Source of the DNA: Mucilaginibacter sp. L3T2-6
GTDB taxonomy: Bacteria; Bacteroidota; Bacteroidia; Sphingobacteriales; Sphingobacteriaceae
DNA: 64,000 nt
Direction: 5' to 3'
NCBI RefSeq assembly: GCF_030519355.1
Contig: NZ_JAUMKC010000008.1
Location: 124,001-188,000, forward strand
The notes under the pieces are model-generated. The model was not told the DNA's origin. It searched no databases and saw only the letters and a program-made list of their open reading frames with translations. Positions 9,184 through 16,628 of this stretch are shown one piece after another. Both the position numbers and the translations under genes were made by a program. Positions within the stretch are counted from its first letter, which is position 1. Each line of letters starts with the position of its first letter.

Positions 9184-9705
9184 CTATTGTTTTGTAATTA
9201 GTTCGAGTTGTTTCTTAACAATTTCGGATTTACCGTTTTTTATGTCGTAGTCAAAAGCTCCTTTCGATGTCATTATACGTATAAAAGCAATCTTTTTATT
9301 TTTAAGTATATCCATTTCCTGCCCGCTTAATGCGTAATATATATCACTGCCCACATAAGTAAGTGTCCCGCCGCTAAGAAAAGAGGAATGCGAGTCTAAG
9401 GCTGCTGTGATTTTCAGCAACCGGCCATCGGTAAATTTTATGACGGTGGTATCTCCTTTTAATACCGAGTAGTAAATATTCAAAGCATCTTTAAGGTGAA
9501 AGGATAACAACACTTCATTCTTTGTCCTGATTGTGCTAACTGTAATGGCATGCTGAATCAATGCAAAGGGATTTGCAAGCACCTCCGTTTTGGTGCTAAA
9601 AGTGGTATCTCCGGTTATCTTATCGATAATTGGTTTTTCAAGTTTTTGCGCATTCGCACTAAGCGACAGGATTGTTGTTATTATAATTAAAATATACTTT
9701 TTCAT
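9184..9705 (-). CDS. Secreted protein of unknown function
   Basis: The 173-residue protein starts with a clear Sec signal peptide (MKKYILIIITTILSLSANAQ, cleavage after SANA) and continues as a soluble, strand-rich domain. I recognise no family. It lies 19 bases downstream of the SSB gene on the same strand and may be transcribed with it, although a functional link between a periplasmic protein and an SSB is not evident. Confidence 0.6.
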   Translation of the reverse strand: MKKYILIIITTILSLSANAQKLEKPIIDKITGDTTFSTKTEVLANPFALIQHAITVSTIRTKNEVLLSFHLKDALNIYYSVLKGDTTVIKFTDGRLLKITAALDSHSSFLSGGTLTYVGSDIYYALSGQEMDILKNKKIAFIRIMTSKGAFDYDIKNGKSEIVKKQLELITKQ

Positions 9706-9724
9706 ATCGTTTAGGTTGATAGCA

Positions 9725-10057
9725 TTATCCTTTAAGTTTTATAAAATCGTTCAGTATCACTTCGGTCATATAGCGTTTATTGCCGTCCTTATCAACCCAG
9801 CTACGGCTGGTAAGCTTCCCTTCAATGGCAACTTCATCGCCCTTTTTCAGGTAATCGCCAATAAACTTTGCCTGGCTGCCCCATGCTACCAGGTTATGCC
9901 ATTGGGTTTCGGTAACCCGCTCGCCTTTGTCGTTTTTGTAAGTTTCGTTTGTGGCGAGCGGAAACTTTACCAGCTGCTTGTTGGTGTCAAATGTTTTTAC
10001 TTCGGGGTCGGCGCCCAGGTTACCCACCAGGCGCACACTGTTTCTTAATGAATTCAT
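9725..10057 (-). CDS. ssb: Single-stranded DNA-binding protein, short form without acidic tail
   Basis: The OB-fold is recognisable from the N-terminal NSVRLVGNLGADPEVK, the central Glu-Thr-Gln-Trp-His-Asn-Leu-Val-Ala-Trp and the GDEVAIEGKLTSRSW strand. At 110 residues the protein stops straight after the OB-fold with FIKLKG. The Gly/Pro-rich linker and acidic DDDIPF-like tip that recruits replication and repair partners are missing. Bacteroidota commonly have such secondary SSBs besides the housekeeping one, for example for competence or plasmid-related roles. A near-consensus -7 element (CACCTTTG on the minus strand) lies about 40 bases upstream. Confidence 0.85.
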   Translation of the reverse strand: MNSLRNSVRLVGNLGADPEVKTFDTNKQLVKFPLATNETYKNDKGERVTETQWHNLVAWGSQAKFIGDYLKKGDEVAIEGKLTSRSWVDKDGNKRYMTEVILNDFIKLKG

Positions 10058-10200
10058 GATTACTTAAATTTTATTTGTTTTTAATTGACATCACAAAGGT
10101 GGGTTTTGCTAAAAATATTAGCCGGTTATTAATCGTTTATAATCGACAATTTCCGTTTGTAACCGTTTGCAAACGGATAATTAATTTATATCTTTAGCGA

Positions 10201-10560
10201 ATGGATGACGAAAAATTATGCCTAGACTGTGGCACGCCCCTGCATGGAAGGGCCGACAAGAAATTTTGTAACGACCTGTGCCGCAACAGCTACAACAACC
10301 AACTGAACAGCAACAGCAATAACCTGGTGCGGAACATCAATAACATTTTACGCAGAAACAGGCGGATAATGGAAGAGTTGAACCCTGGCGGGAAGACACG
10401 CGTTAGCCGGAAAAAGTTGGCATCAAATGGTTTTGATTTTGATTATCATACCCGCAGCTATACCGCGCAAAACGGTAAAACTTACCATTTCTGCTACGAA
10501 TATGGATATCTGCCGTTGGACAATGACGAATTTTTGCTGGTAAAAAGAGAAGAAATTTAA
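10201..10560 (+). CDS. Zinc-ribbon protein (DUF2116-like)
   Basis: The first 30 residues form a zinc ribbon, CLDCG followed by KKFCNDLC, the CxxC-x(14-18)-CxxxC arrangement typical of DUF2116. The region after it is helical and basic (residues 40-80), then ends with aromatic-rich strands (TYHFCYEYGYLPLD). It is likely a small nucleic-acid-associated or protein-interaction protein; function unknown. It is divergent from ssb, sharing the 143-base intergenic region. A TATCTTTA near-match to the -7 box sits about 5 bases before the ATG, again predicting an almost leaderless message. Confidence 0.65.
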   Translation: MDDEKLCLDCGTPLHGRADKKFCNDLCRNSYNNQLNSNSNNLVRNINNILRRNRRIMEELNPGGKTRVSRKKLASNGFDFDYHTRSYTAQNGKTYHFCYEYGYLPLDNDEFLLVKREEI

Positions 10561-10692
10561 TCTACTGAAGTTTTGAATTGAAACTCAGAGTAGCGAATGC
10601 TAAATGAGGCTGGAAAAGCCGGTGCGCAGTTGGCTATGCGTCACCACATTAACACAATTCCGAAACCGAATATTCAAAATCCGAAATTCAAT

Positions 10693-10700
10693 TATCTTTG
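10693..10700 (+). promoter_or_regulatory. TAnnTTTG -7 box (TATCTTTG) upstream of the persulfide dioxygenase gene
   Basis: Exact consensus box ending 7 bases before the ATG at 10708. It lies inside the longer open frame that begins at 10597, which argues that the longer start is wrong. Confidence 0.6.
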
Positions 10701-10707
10701 CAGCCAA

Positions 10708-12054
10708 ATGATAGTCCAGCAGTTTTATGATAAAGGGTTAGCGCATGGTTCATACGCTGTAATACGCACCGGCAAAATGGTGGTTATTGACCCCGCCCGC
10801 GACCCGCAGCCTTATTATGACTTCGCCGCTCAGCATGATGCGGATATTGTCGGCGTAATAGAAACCCACCCGCATGCTGATTTTGTAAGCTCGCATCTGG
10901 AAATTCACCAAACTACAGGCGCTGTTATTTACACCAGCAAGCTTACAGGTGCTGAATATCCGCATGAAAGCTTTGATGACGGAGACGTAATTCAACTAAA
11001 CGATATTAAGTTAAAGGCAATCAATACACCGGGTCATTCGCCCGACTCGATATGCATTTTGGTGGAGGATGAGGATGGCAAAGAAACAGCCGTATTTACC
11101 GGCGACACGCTATTTGTGGGCGATGTAGGACGGCCCGACCTGCGGGAAAATGTTGGCAATATAACTGCAAAAAAGGAGGAACTGGCCAAACAGATGTACC
11201 ACTCAACCCGCGACAAGTTGATGAAATTGCCTCACCACGTGGTAGTTTATCCCGCACACGGCCCCGGCTCGCTGTGTGGTAAAAATATGAGTCCCGATTT
11301 GCAAAGCACCATTGGCCGCGAGCTGCGCGAAAATTATGCATTGCAGCTGATGGATGAATTGAAATTCGTAAAAACACTTACCACCGACCAGCCCTTTGTA
11401 CCGAAATATTTCGGGCAGGATGTGGAGCTGAATAAAAAGGGCGCTCCTGCTTTTAACGAGAGCATTAAAGCTGTTGCCCGGATTGACCGCAATGCAGTGT
11501 TGGAGGAAGGCCTTTTGTTGATAGATACCCGCCAAAAAAAAGATTTCAGGGCCCGCCATTTAAAAGGCAGTATTAATCTGCAGGATGGCGCTAAGTTTGA
11601 AACCTGGCTTGGTTCAATAGTTGGCCCCGATGAGCAGTTTTATTTAATAGGTGCAGACGACAATGCGCTGGACGTTGTTATAAAGAAAGCTGCCAAAATC
11701 GGCTACGAAAAGAATATCAAGGCAGCTTTGCTTTGCCCTGACAGGGCGACAGAACGATTAACCGACCTCGATTTGGACAACTTTGTGCATAACACCGAAA
11801 ACTATAATATAGTCGACGTGCGCAACCCCAACGAGACCGCTGAACAAATGATATTCAAAAGCGCGATCACAATCCCTTTGCCTGAGCTCCGTGAGCGTAT
11901 CGACGAAATACCGACCGGCAAACCTATTGTGGTGCATTGTGCGGCCGGCTACCGCTCGGCGGCTGCGGTAAGTATCCTGAAAATGCATATCAAAAATGTA
12001 CAAGTTTACGATTTGGGAGAGGTTGTAGTTGAATTTCAAAAAACCGTAGTTTAA
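10708..12054 (+). CDS. CstB-like persulfide dioxygenase / pseudo-rhodanese / rhodanese
   Basis: The 448-residue protein joins a metallo-beta-lactamase fold domain (residues 1-230) to two rhodanese modules (about 265-345 and 360-445). Metal ligands are visible: THPHADF (His54, His56, Asp58), His63, His110, Asp133 and His184, the pattern of ETHE1-type persulfide dioxygenases. The first rhodanese has no active-site Cys (its loop reads LIGADDNA), whereas the second has Cys411 in VVHCAAGYRS. This is the order described for CstB, which oxidises persulfides and transfers sulfur to make thiosulfate. Start at 10708 is preferred to 10597 because the extra 37 residues are low-quality and cover a promoter. 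Overlaps the next gene by one base. Confidence 0.85.
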   Translation: MIVQQFYDKGLAHGSYAVIRTGKMVVIDPARDPQPYYDFAAQHDADIVGVIETHPHADFVSSHLEIHQTTGAVIYTSKLTGAEYPHESFDDGDVIQLNDIKLKAINTPGHSPDSICILVEDEDGKETAVFTGDTLFVGDVGRPDLRENVGNITAKKEELAKQMYHSTRDKLMKLPHHVVVYPAHGPGSLCGKNMSPDLQSTIGRELRENYALQLMDELKFVKTLTTDQPFVPKYFGQDVELNKKGAPAFNESIKAVARIDRNAVLEEGLLLIDTRQKKDFRARHLKGSINLQDGAKFETWLGSIVGPDEQFYLIGADDNALDVVIKKAAKIGYEKNIKAALLCPDRATERLTDLDLDNFVHNTENYNIVDVRNPNETAEQMIFKSAITIPLPELRERIDEIPTGKPIVVHCAAGYRSAAAVSILKMHIKNVQVYDLGEVVVEFQKTVV

Positions 12055-12776
12055 TGTCCGGCGACGTTGATCCCGAATCGGTGCAATCATCTTCAAATCG
12101 GTATGATCATTTAAAAATAGTCACTACCGCCGATGGTTCGAATACGATATACAATTCCCGGGTTGGTGAAAATTACCACTCAGCAAATGGCGCCCTGCAG
12201 GAAAGCCGGCATGTGTTTTTGAATGCGGGTTTGAAATACTTTCTGGAGCATTACCCTGAAAATAATTCGGTTTCCATTTTAGAAGTTGGCTTTGGCACGG
12301 GCTTAAACTTTTTGGTGACAGCTGACTACTGCATCAAACAGCATATCAAGCTTAACTATACCGGCATTGAGGCCTATCCGTTAACTGGAGATATGATCAG
12401 CCAAACTGGCTATCAAAAGTATATCGCAACAGATTTATGGCAGGAGTTTATCGAAGGTTATGGTAACGCATTTAATTCTTCCATCCGGCTACCCGATTGC
12501 CAACTGCAAATCGCTCACTGCCAACTGCTGCAATGCACCCCCGCACATAAGTTCGACATACTGTACTTTGATGCCTTCGCTGCAGCACATCAGCCTGAAA
12601 TGTGGAATGACGAAGCAATAAGCCACACCATGAGATTTTTGAAAACCGGTGGCGTGTTTGTTACTTATGCCATCACCGGAAATTTAAAACGCTCTCTGAA
12701 AGCACTAGGCTGCAAGGTTGAAAAAGTACCGGGCGCAGCAGGAAAACGGGAAATGTTAAGGGCGATTGCAGGATAA
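12054..12776 (+). CDS. mnmD: tRNA 5-methylaminomethyl-2-thiouridine(34) methyltransferase, MnmD type
   Basis: A SAM-dependent methyltransferase with motif I EVGFGTGLNF, acidic loop IEAYP and the family signature ILYFDAFAAAHQPEMW, characteristic of the MnmC(m)/MnmD (DUF752/Methyltransf_30) family acting on wobble uridine of tRNA. At 240 residues it is the single-domain form without the FAD domain of MnmC. It starts at the A of the TAATG shared with the sulfur-metabolism gene before it, so translation is probably coupled. Residues around 145-158 are encoded by an odd repeated stretch (GCCAACTGC twice, 21 bases apart) and are poorly typical of the family. Confidence 0.8.
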   Translation: MSGDVDPESVQSSSNRYDHLKIVTTADGSNTIYNSRVGENYHSANGALQESRHVFLNAGLKYFLEHYPENNSVSILEVGFGTGLNFLVTADYCIKQHIKLNYTGIEAYPLTGDMISQTGYQKYIATDLWQEFIEGYGNAFNSSIRLPDCQLQIAHCQLLQCTPAHKFDILYFDAFAAAHQPEMWNDEAISHTMRFLKTGGVFVTYAITGNLKRSLKALGCKVEKVPGAAGKREMLRAIAG

Positions 12777-12808
12777 AAGCTTGCCATGTGGGCCGCGTGC
12801 AAGAACGT

Positions 12809-13636
12809 TTAAAGCCTGAATCCTACATTGAATTTCATCGTAAAACCATTATTTGTTGGTAATTCCCGTACCGGAAATTGGTTGCCGGGCGTTATGGTAC
12901 TGTGTGTAGCATAAATAATAGGACCTCCGCATAAAGTAAACGAGAACCGCGAAGATACGGGCGCGTAATTTAACGATGGACCTATGAGCATCCTTGCACC
13001 TCCTTCCGCCTCGTCCGCCTCCCAAAAACCTTCCAGGTCTTGTCCAACAGCCTCAAACCCGCCAAAGAGCTGGCCGGCTATCTGCCGGTGAATGCCGATG
13101 CTGCTGATTACATCTATTTTGTCGCGGCTACTATTGAACGCTTTCTCGAAACGCACATTGCCACCTAGTTTCCACTGCGGGTTTTCGAATGCTGCCGTTA
13201 AACGGCTTAACGCAACCTTATCATTATTAAACTCCCGCCTGAAACCAAGGCTTGCCCCTATTCTTATACCCTCGGCAGAATTACCGCCAATAAAATCACG
13301 CAATACTTCTGCCTGCTCCAGGCTGTTTACATTTCCTTTCGAGGCAAAACCCACGCCCATTGAAGCAATCAGCGTAAATTTCGCGCCCAGGTAACCTTTA
13401 ACCGCTATATTCTGGTCTACGCCATCAAAGCCTAATGGCGTAACAGTGCGCTGTCCATACCCGCCCGAATAGTTAAGGCTCCAGCCACGGGCAGACGGGT
13501 TAAGCGTGTTAACTGTAAACAAAAATGGCTGGGGTTGCGCAAAACCTTCGTTTGATAAAGTTTGGTTGATGGTTTGCCCCCAGGCGGCCACAGCCGAAAA
13601 ACACATAAAAGCTGAAATGAAGTATTTCTTTATCAT
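12809..13636 (-). CDS. Secreted, probably outer-membrane, protein of unknown function
   Basis: The 275-residue product has a signal peptide (first 20 residues, ending AAWG or WGQ) and then a series of alternating amphipathic strands rich in Gly, Tyr and aromatic ends (SLNYSGGYGQ, GAKFTLIASMGVGF, FSFTLCGGPIIYA, FTMKFNVGFRL). The terminal residue pattern with Phe near the end followed by Arg-Leu is compatible with an outer-membrane beta barrel of 10-12 strands. I recognise no specific family. Transcribed alone, converging with mnmD. Confidence 0.65.
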   Translation of the reverse strand: MIKKYFISAFMCFSAVAAWGQTINQTLSNEGFAQPQPFLFTVNTLNPSARGWSLNYSGGYGQRTVTPLGFDGVDQNIAVKGYLGAKFTLIASMGVGFASKGNVNSLEQAEVLRDFIGGNSAEGIRIGASLGFRREFNNDKVALSRLTAAFENPQWKLGGNVRFEKAFNSSRDKIDVISSIGIHRQIAGQLFGGFEAVGQDLEGFWEADEAEGGARMLIGPSLNYAPVSSRFSFTLCGGPIIYATHSTITPGNQFPVRELPTNNGFTMKFNVGFRL

Positions 13637-13722
13637 AGGTGTATGTTGATTAAATTTCCACTAAATAAATCTATTTAAATTAATTGTGCGTTAACAAGGC
13701 GATATTTTATAAGCTCTGCAAA

Positions 13723-14475
13723 TCAATTGCGCGCCAGGTAAGCGTTCGGGATATTCGGCGGCATATAATCAATGCCGTATACATGTTTTATGAGCAAAGA
13801 CACCGTTTCAGCAATAGTTTTTTCCCCGCGATGAAACTGCGGCAATAAGCCCATCATGGCATAGCTTATAGGGTTTACGGCGGGCACAAAGGTCTCCCAC
13901 TCGTAACCTTTACCCCAAATTAAGCCTTTGACAGTTAGGGTAAGATCCGCCCTATTTTCCAAAAGGAAATACAGCATATCTGCCGAGCTGTTACTGTTTT
14001 GATTAACGGTATGGAAAACTGGAGTATGGCCGCCAAAACCGTATTCGTCTGTTGCAGCTTTTGCATCAATATCTGCCCCATATTTTAGAAGTAACCCCGC
14101 GCAATCCACGCTGTTGTATTCGGCACAAAAGTGCATCAATGTGCCGCCCGTAAGGGGTGTATAAGTATTGTTGTACAACGTGTATGTTTTTTGAATAATT
14201 GCTGTATCAGTTTTTAAAAGTTCTTCCAACTTAGTAGCATTGTGTGCTAAAACAGCAAGCAACGCCTTATCTTCAAACTCAAGCCCGGCATCAATAAAAG
14301 CGCGGATACACTCTCTAAACCGCGGACCACGGGTGTACATTTCAATCATCATAGTAAACAGGGGCACGCCGTCCGGCAATATATCGTTAGGGCTTCCGCC
14401 ATCGGCAAAGTATTTATTGATCCCTTCAACAGAGTGTACCTCGATAGCGTAAAGCATTTGGGTTTTATCGGGCAT
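13723..14475 (-). CDS. Ankyrin-repeat protein
   Basis: The 250-residue protein has no signal peptide and shows at least three ankyrin-like units: one around residues 13-35 (GINKYFADGGSPNDILPDG), one at about 115-140 with the consensus-like LMHFCAEYNSVDCAGLLLKYGADID, and one with TPVFHTVNQNSNSSADMLYFLLENRADLT. Such repeats mediate protein contacts in the cytosol. The C-terminal 60 residues lack the repeat pattern. No partner is evident from the neighbouring genes. Confidence 0.75.
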   Translation of the reverse strand: MPDKTQMLYAIEVHSVEGINKYFADGGSPNDILPDGVPLFTMMIEMYTRGPRFRECIRAFIDAGLEFEDKALLAVLAHNATKLEELLKTDTAIIQKTYTLYNNTYTPLTGGTLMHFCAEYNSVDCAGLLLKYGADIDAKAATDEYGFGGHTPVFHTVNQNSNSSADMLYFLLENRADLTLTVKGLIWGKGYEWETFVPAVNPISYAMMGLLPQFHRGEKTIAETVSLLIKHVYGIDYMPPNIPNAYLARN

Positions 14476-14602
14476 AGTTAAGGCTCATTTATTAAATAAA
14501 GCTATTTAAAATCCTGCAGTTTAATGTTATTTTTTCATCTTTTTGATTGGTGGGCTTTTCCGACTTTTGAACTTAAAACCATATTTTTACAGCAAATAAA
14601 CT

Positions 14603-15406
14603 ATGGCACTTACTCCCCCTCCCGCTGCATCCACTCCCGAAACTGCCTTTACCAGGCTGCTTACCATTATGGACGACCTTCGCCTGAATTGTCCGTGGGA
14701 TAAAAAGCAAACGCTTGAGAGCCTGCGTCATTTAACTATCGAGGAAACTTACGAACTATCTGACGCTATACTGAGTAATGATATGCCGGAAATAAAAAAA
14801 GAGCTGGGCGATATTATGCTTCACCTGGTTTTTTATGCCCGCATCGCATCAGAAACCAATGATTTTAATATCGCCGATGTGTTGAACGGTGTATGCGATA
14901 AGTTGGTGAATCGCCATCCGCACATTTATAGCGACACAGAGGTACAGGACGAGAACGATGTAAAGCGTAACTGGGAAAAGATAAAATTGAAAGAGGGCAA
15001 CCGCTCTGTGTTAGGCGGCGTGCCTGCATCGCTGCCCGCCTTGGTAAAGGCGTCTCGCATACAGGAAAAGGCCCGCGGCGTGGGGTTCGACTGGGAAGAA
15101 AAGCAGCAGGTATGGGCTAAGGTTGAGGAAGAAATGCGTGAATTTAAAAACGAATTTAATGCCGAGGATAACAGTGCAATCGACCATGAAAAAGCTGAGG
15201 CTGAGTTTGGCGATTTACTGTTTTCATTGATAAACTATGCGCGTTTTATAAATATTAATCCCGAAGATGCCTTAGAAAAAACCAATCGTAAATTTATTAA
15301 ACGGTTCCAGTACCTGGAAAGCAAGGCGGCTGAAACAGGGCGGTCTTTACAGAATATGAGCCTTGCCGAAATGGATATTTTTTGGGAAGAGGCAAAAAAG
15401 ATATAA
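14603..15406 (+). CDS. mazG: Nucleoside triphosphate pyrophosphohydrolase MazG
   Basis: The 267-residue protein has the two tandem MazG domains of the full-length E. coli-type enzyme. The N-terminal domain carries CPWDKKQTLESL, the metal-binding EETYELSDAI and KKELGDIMLHLVF; the second domain has EEEMREF and EAEFGDLLFSLINYAR. It hydrolyses NTPs to NMP and pyrophosphate, cleaning the nucleotide pool and influencing (p)ppGpp-related stress responses. Length and motif set are normal. It is followed by a lipoprotein gene 62 bases downstream. Confidence 0.92.
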   Translation: MALTPPPAASTPETAFTRLLTIMDDLRLNCPWDKKQTLESLRHLTIEETYELSDAILSNDMPEIKKELGDIMLHLVFYARIASETNDFNIADVLNGVCDKLVNRHPHIYSDTEVQDENDVKRNWEKIKLKEGNRSVLGGVPASLPALVKASRIQEKARGVGFDWEEKQQVWAKVEEEMREFKNEFNAEDNSAIDHEKAEAEFGDLLFSLINYARFININPEDALEKTNRKFIKRFQYLESKAAETGRSLQNMSLAEMDIFWEEAKKI

Positions 15407-15468
15407 AATAACCAGGCTGGTGTAGCGTTGTTAAGGAAAAATACGTAACAGAATAAAATAAACCTGAT

Positions 15469-15915
15469 ATGAGATTTAAATCTACTTGCCTTGTACTCTC
15501 GATAGCCGTTATGTTTGCAATGAGTTGCGGCAGCACAAAAAGCGAAAATCCCACCCCACTGCCTGACGGAAGTTATTCAGGTGAATTCCGGCTTATACAT
15601 GTACACAATGATAACACAAGGGATACGTCAAAAGCCAATATCACAGTTTATATCTCGCCTGTTTCTACAGGCACCTATTCTGTTACCGGTGATACTACCA
15701 CATTGCATGCAGGCAGTAAAGGAAACTATGAATTTTATTCAAATGGTACCGTTCAGTTTGCCGACAAAACATATTCGGCCAGCGCTCCCACTACTAAAAC
15801 CCATCTAAATGGGCTGTACTCCTATGCTTACGACGGCAATATATTCAGATTTGTGGCTTACGGTCTCTCCAATACGCTGATATTACAATATGACCTGAAA
15901 AAATCAGGTAATTAA
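15469..15915 (+). CDS. Lipoprotein of unknown function
   Basis: A 148-residue protein with a type II signal peptide: hydrophobic stretch of about 15 residues followed by a lipobox-like FAMSC with Cys at residue 20. Gly-Ser-Thr follow the Cys. The mature part is strand-rich and has a lipocalin or immunoglobulin-like feel (LPDGSYSGEFRLIHVHND), but I cannot assign a family. Likely anchored to the outer membrane. Confidence 0.65.
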   Translation: MRFKSTCLVLSIAVMFAMSCGSTKSENPTPLPDGSYSGEFRLIHVHNDNTRDTSKANITVYISPVSTGTYSVTGDTTTLHAGSKGNYEFYSNGTVQFADKTYSASAPTTKTHLNGLYSYAYDGNIFRFVAYGLSNTLILQYDLKKSGN

Positions 15916-16033
15916 TCTAACCGGCGCAAGTTAATTACGCCCGCGATTTTTAGCGCGCGTCTTTTCTATAAACAAAACATCAAATTGTTGTATCGCTTTG
16001 GCTGTTAAATACGTATGGAATACAAACGAACAA

Positions 16034-16041
16034 TAAATTTG
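16034..16041 (+). promoter_or_regulatory. TAnnTTTG -7 box (TAAATTTG) upstream of the ECF sigma gene
   Basis: Exact consensus box 20 bases before the ATG at 16062. No -33 TTG is seen at 17-23 bases, so strength is uncertain. Confidence 0.45.
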
Positions 16042-16061
16042 AGTTGAATTAACCATTTTTA

Positions 16062-16628
16062 ATGCATCAAACGCGGGGCATTGCCGAGGAAGAAATTATC
16101 GGCCAGTGCAAAACAGGCAGCTTAAAGCACCAGGAACTGCTGTATAAGCAATTCTATGGCTATGCCATGGGTATCGGCCTGCGTTACAGTATAAACCGTG
16201 ACGACGCATTAGAGGTGGTGAATGACGCATTTATAAAGGTATTTAACAGCATAAAAAATTACCAGAGCGACCGGCCTTTTAAAGCCTGGCTTCGTACAAT
16301 CGTAGTCAATACTGCTATCGACCGCCGGCGGAAAGACCTGAAATTTCAGATGCACGTTGAGATTGAAAATGCCGGACCGGTTAGTAACAGCGGCAATGCC
16401 ATTGAAAAACTGAATGCACAGGATATTTTAAAGCTGATGCAACAGTTGCCGCCAACTCAGCTGGCTATTTTCAATTTGTACGAAATTGATGGATACAGTC
16501 ACGAAGAAATATCAAAGCTGTTAACTATACCGGAAAGCTCTTCGCGGGTTTACCTGAGCAGGGCTAAAGAAAAGTTAAGAAATATATTAAGAACAGAAGC
16601 ACACGATCATGGACGATCAGTTGGATAA
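16062..16628 (+). CDS. ECF-type RNA polymerase sigma factor
   Basis: This 188-residue protein has sigma region 2 (LLYKQFYGYAMGIGLRYSINRDDALEVVNDAFIKVF, with the AxExVVNDxF signature, given here as key residues around 28-63), the DRPFKAWLRTIVVNTAIDRRR core-binding motif, and a region 4 helix-turn-helix (YSHEEISKLLTIPESSSRVYLSRAKEKLR). There are no region 1 or 3 domains. The last 20 bases overlap the start of the next gene, which encodes a membrane protein with an anti-sigma-like N-terminus, so the pair is translationally coupled and almost surely functionally linked. Confidence 0.9.
   Translation: MHQTRGIAEEEIIGQCKTGSLKHQELLYKQFYGYAMGIGLRYSINRDDALEVVNDAFIKVFNSIKNYQSDRPFKAWLRTIVVNTAIDRRRKDLKFQMHVEIENAGPVSNSGNAIEKLNAQDILKLMQQLPPTQLAIFNLYEIDGYSHEEISKLLTIPESSSRVYLSRAKEKLRNILRTEAHDHGRSVG

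Noticed and set aside
10597..10707. N-terminal extension of the persulfide dioxygenase frame (37 more residues from ATG 10597)
   Set aside because: The extra residues look random and are encoded by a short-word repeat and an exact TATCTTTG promoter box; ATG 10708 directly after the box starts the conserved domain.
12135..12143. GGTTCGAAT, similar to the T-loop of a tRNA
   Set aside because: It lies within mnmD and no acceptor or anticodon stem can be formed around it. No other tRNA-like structure was seen.
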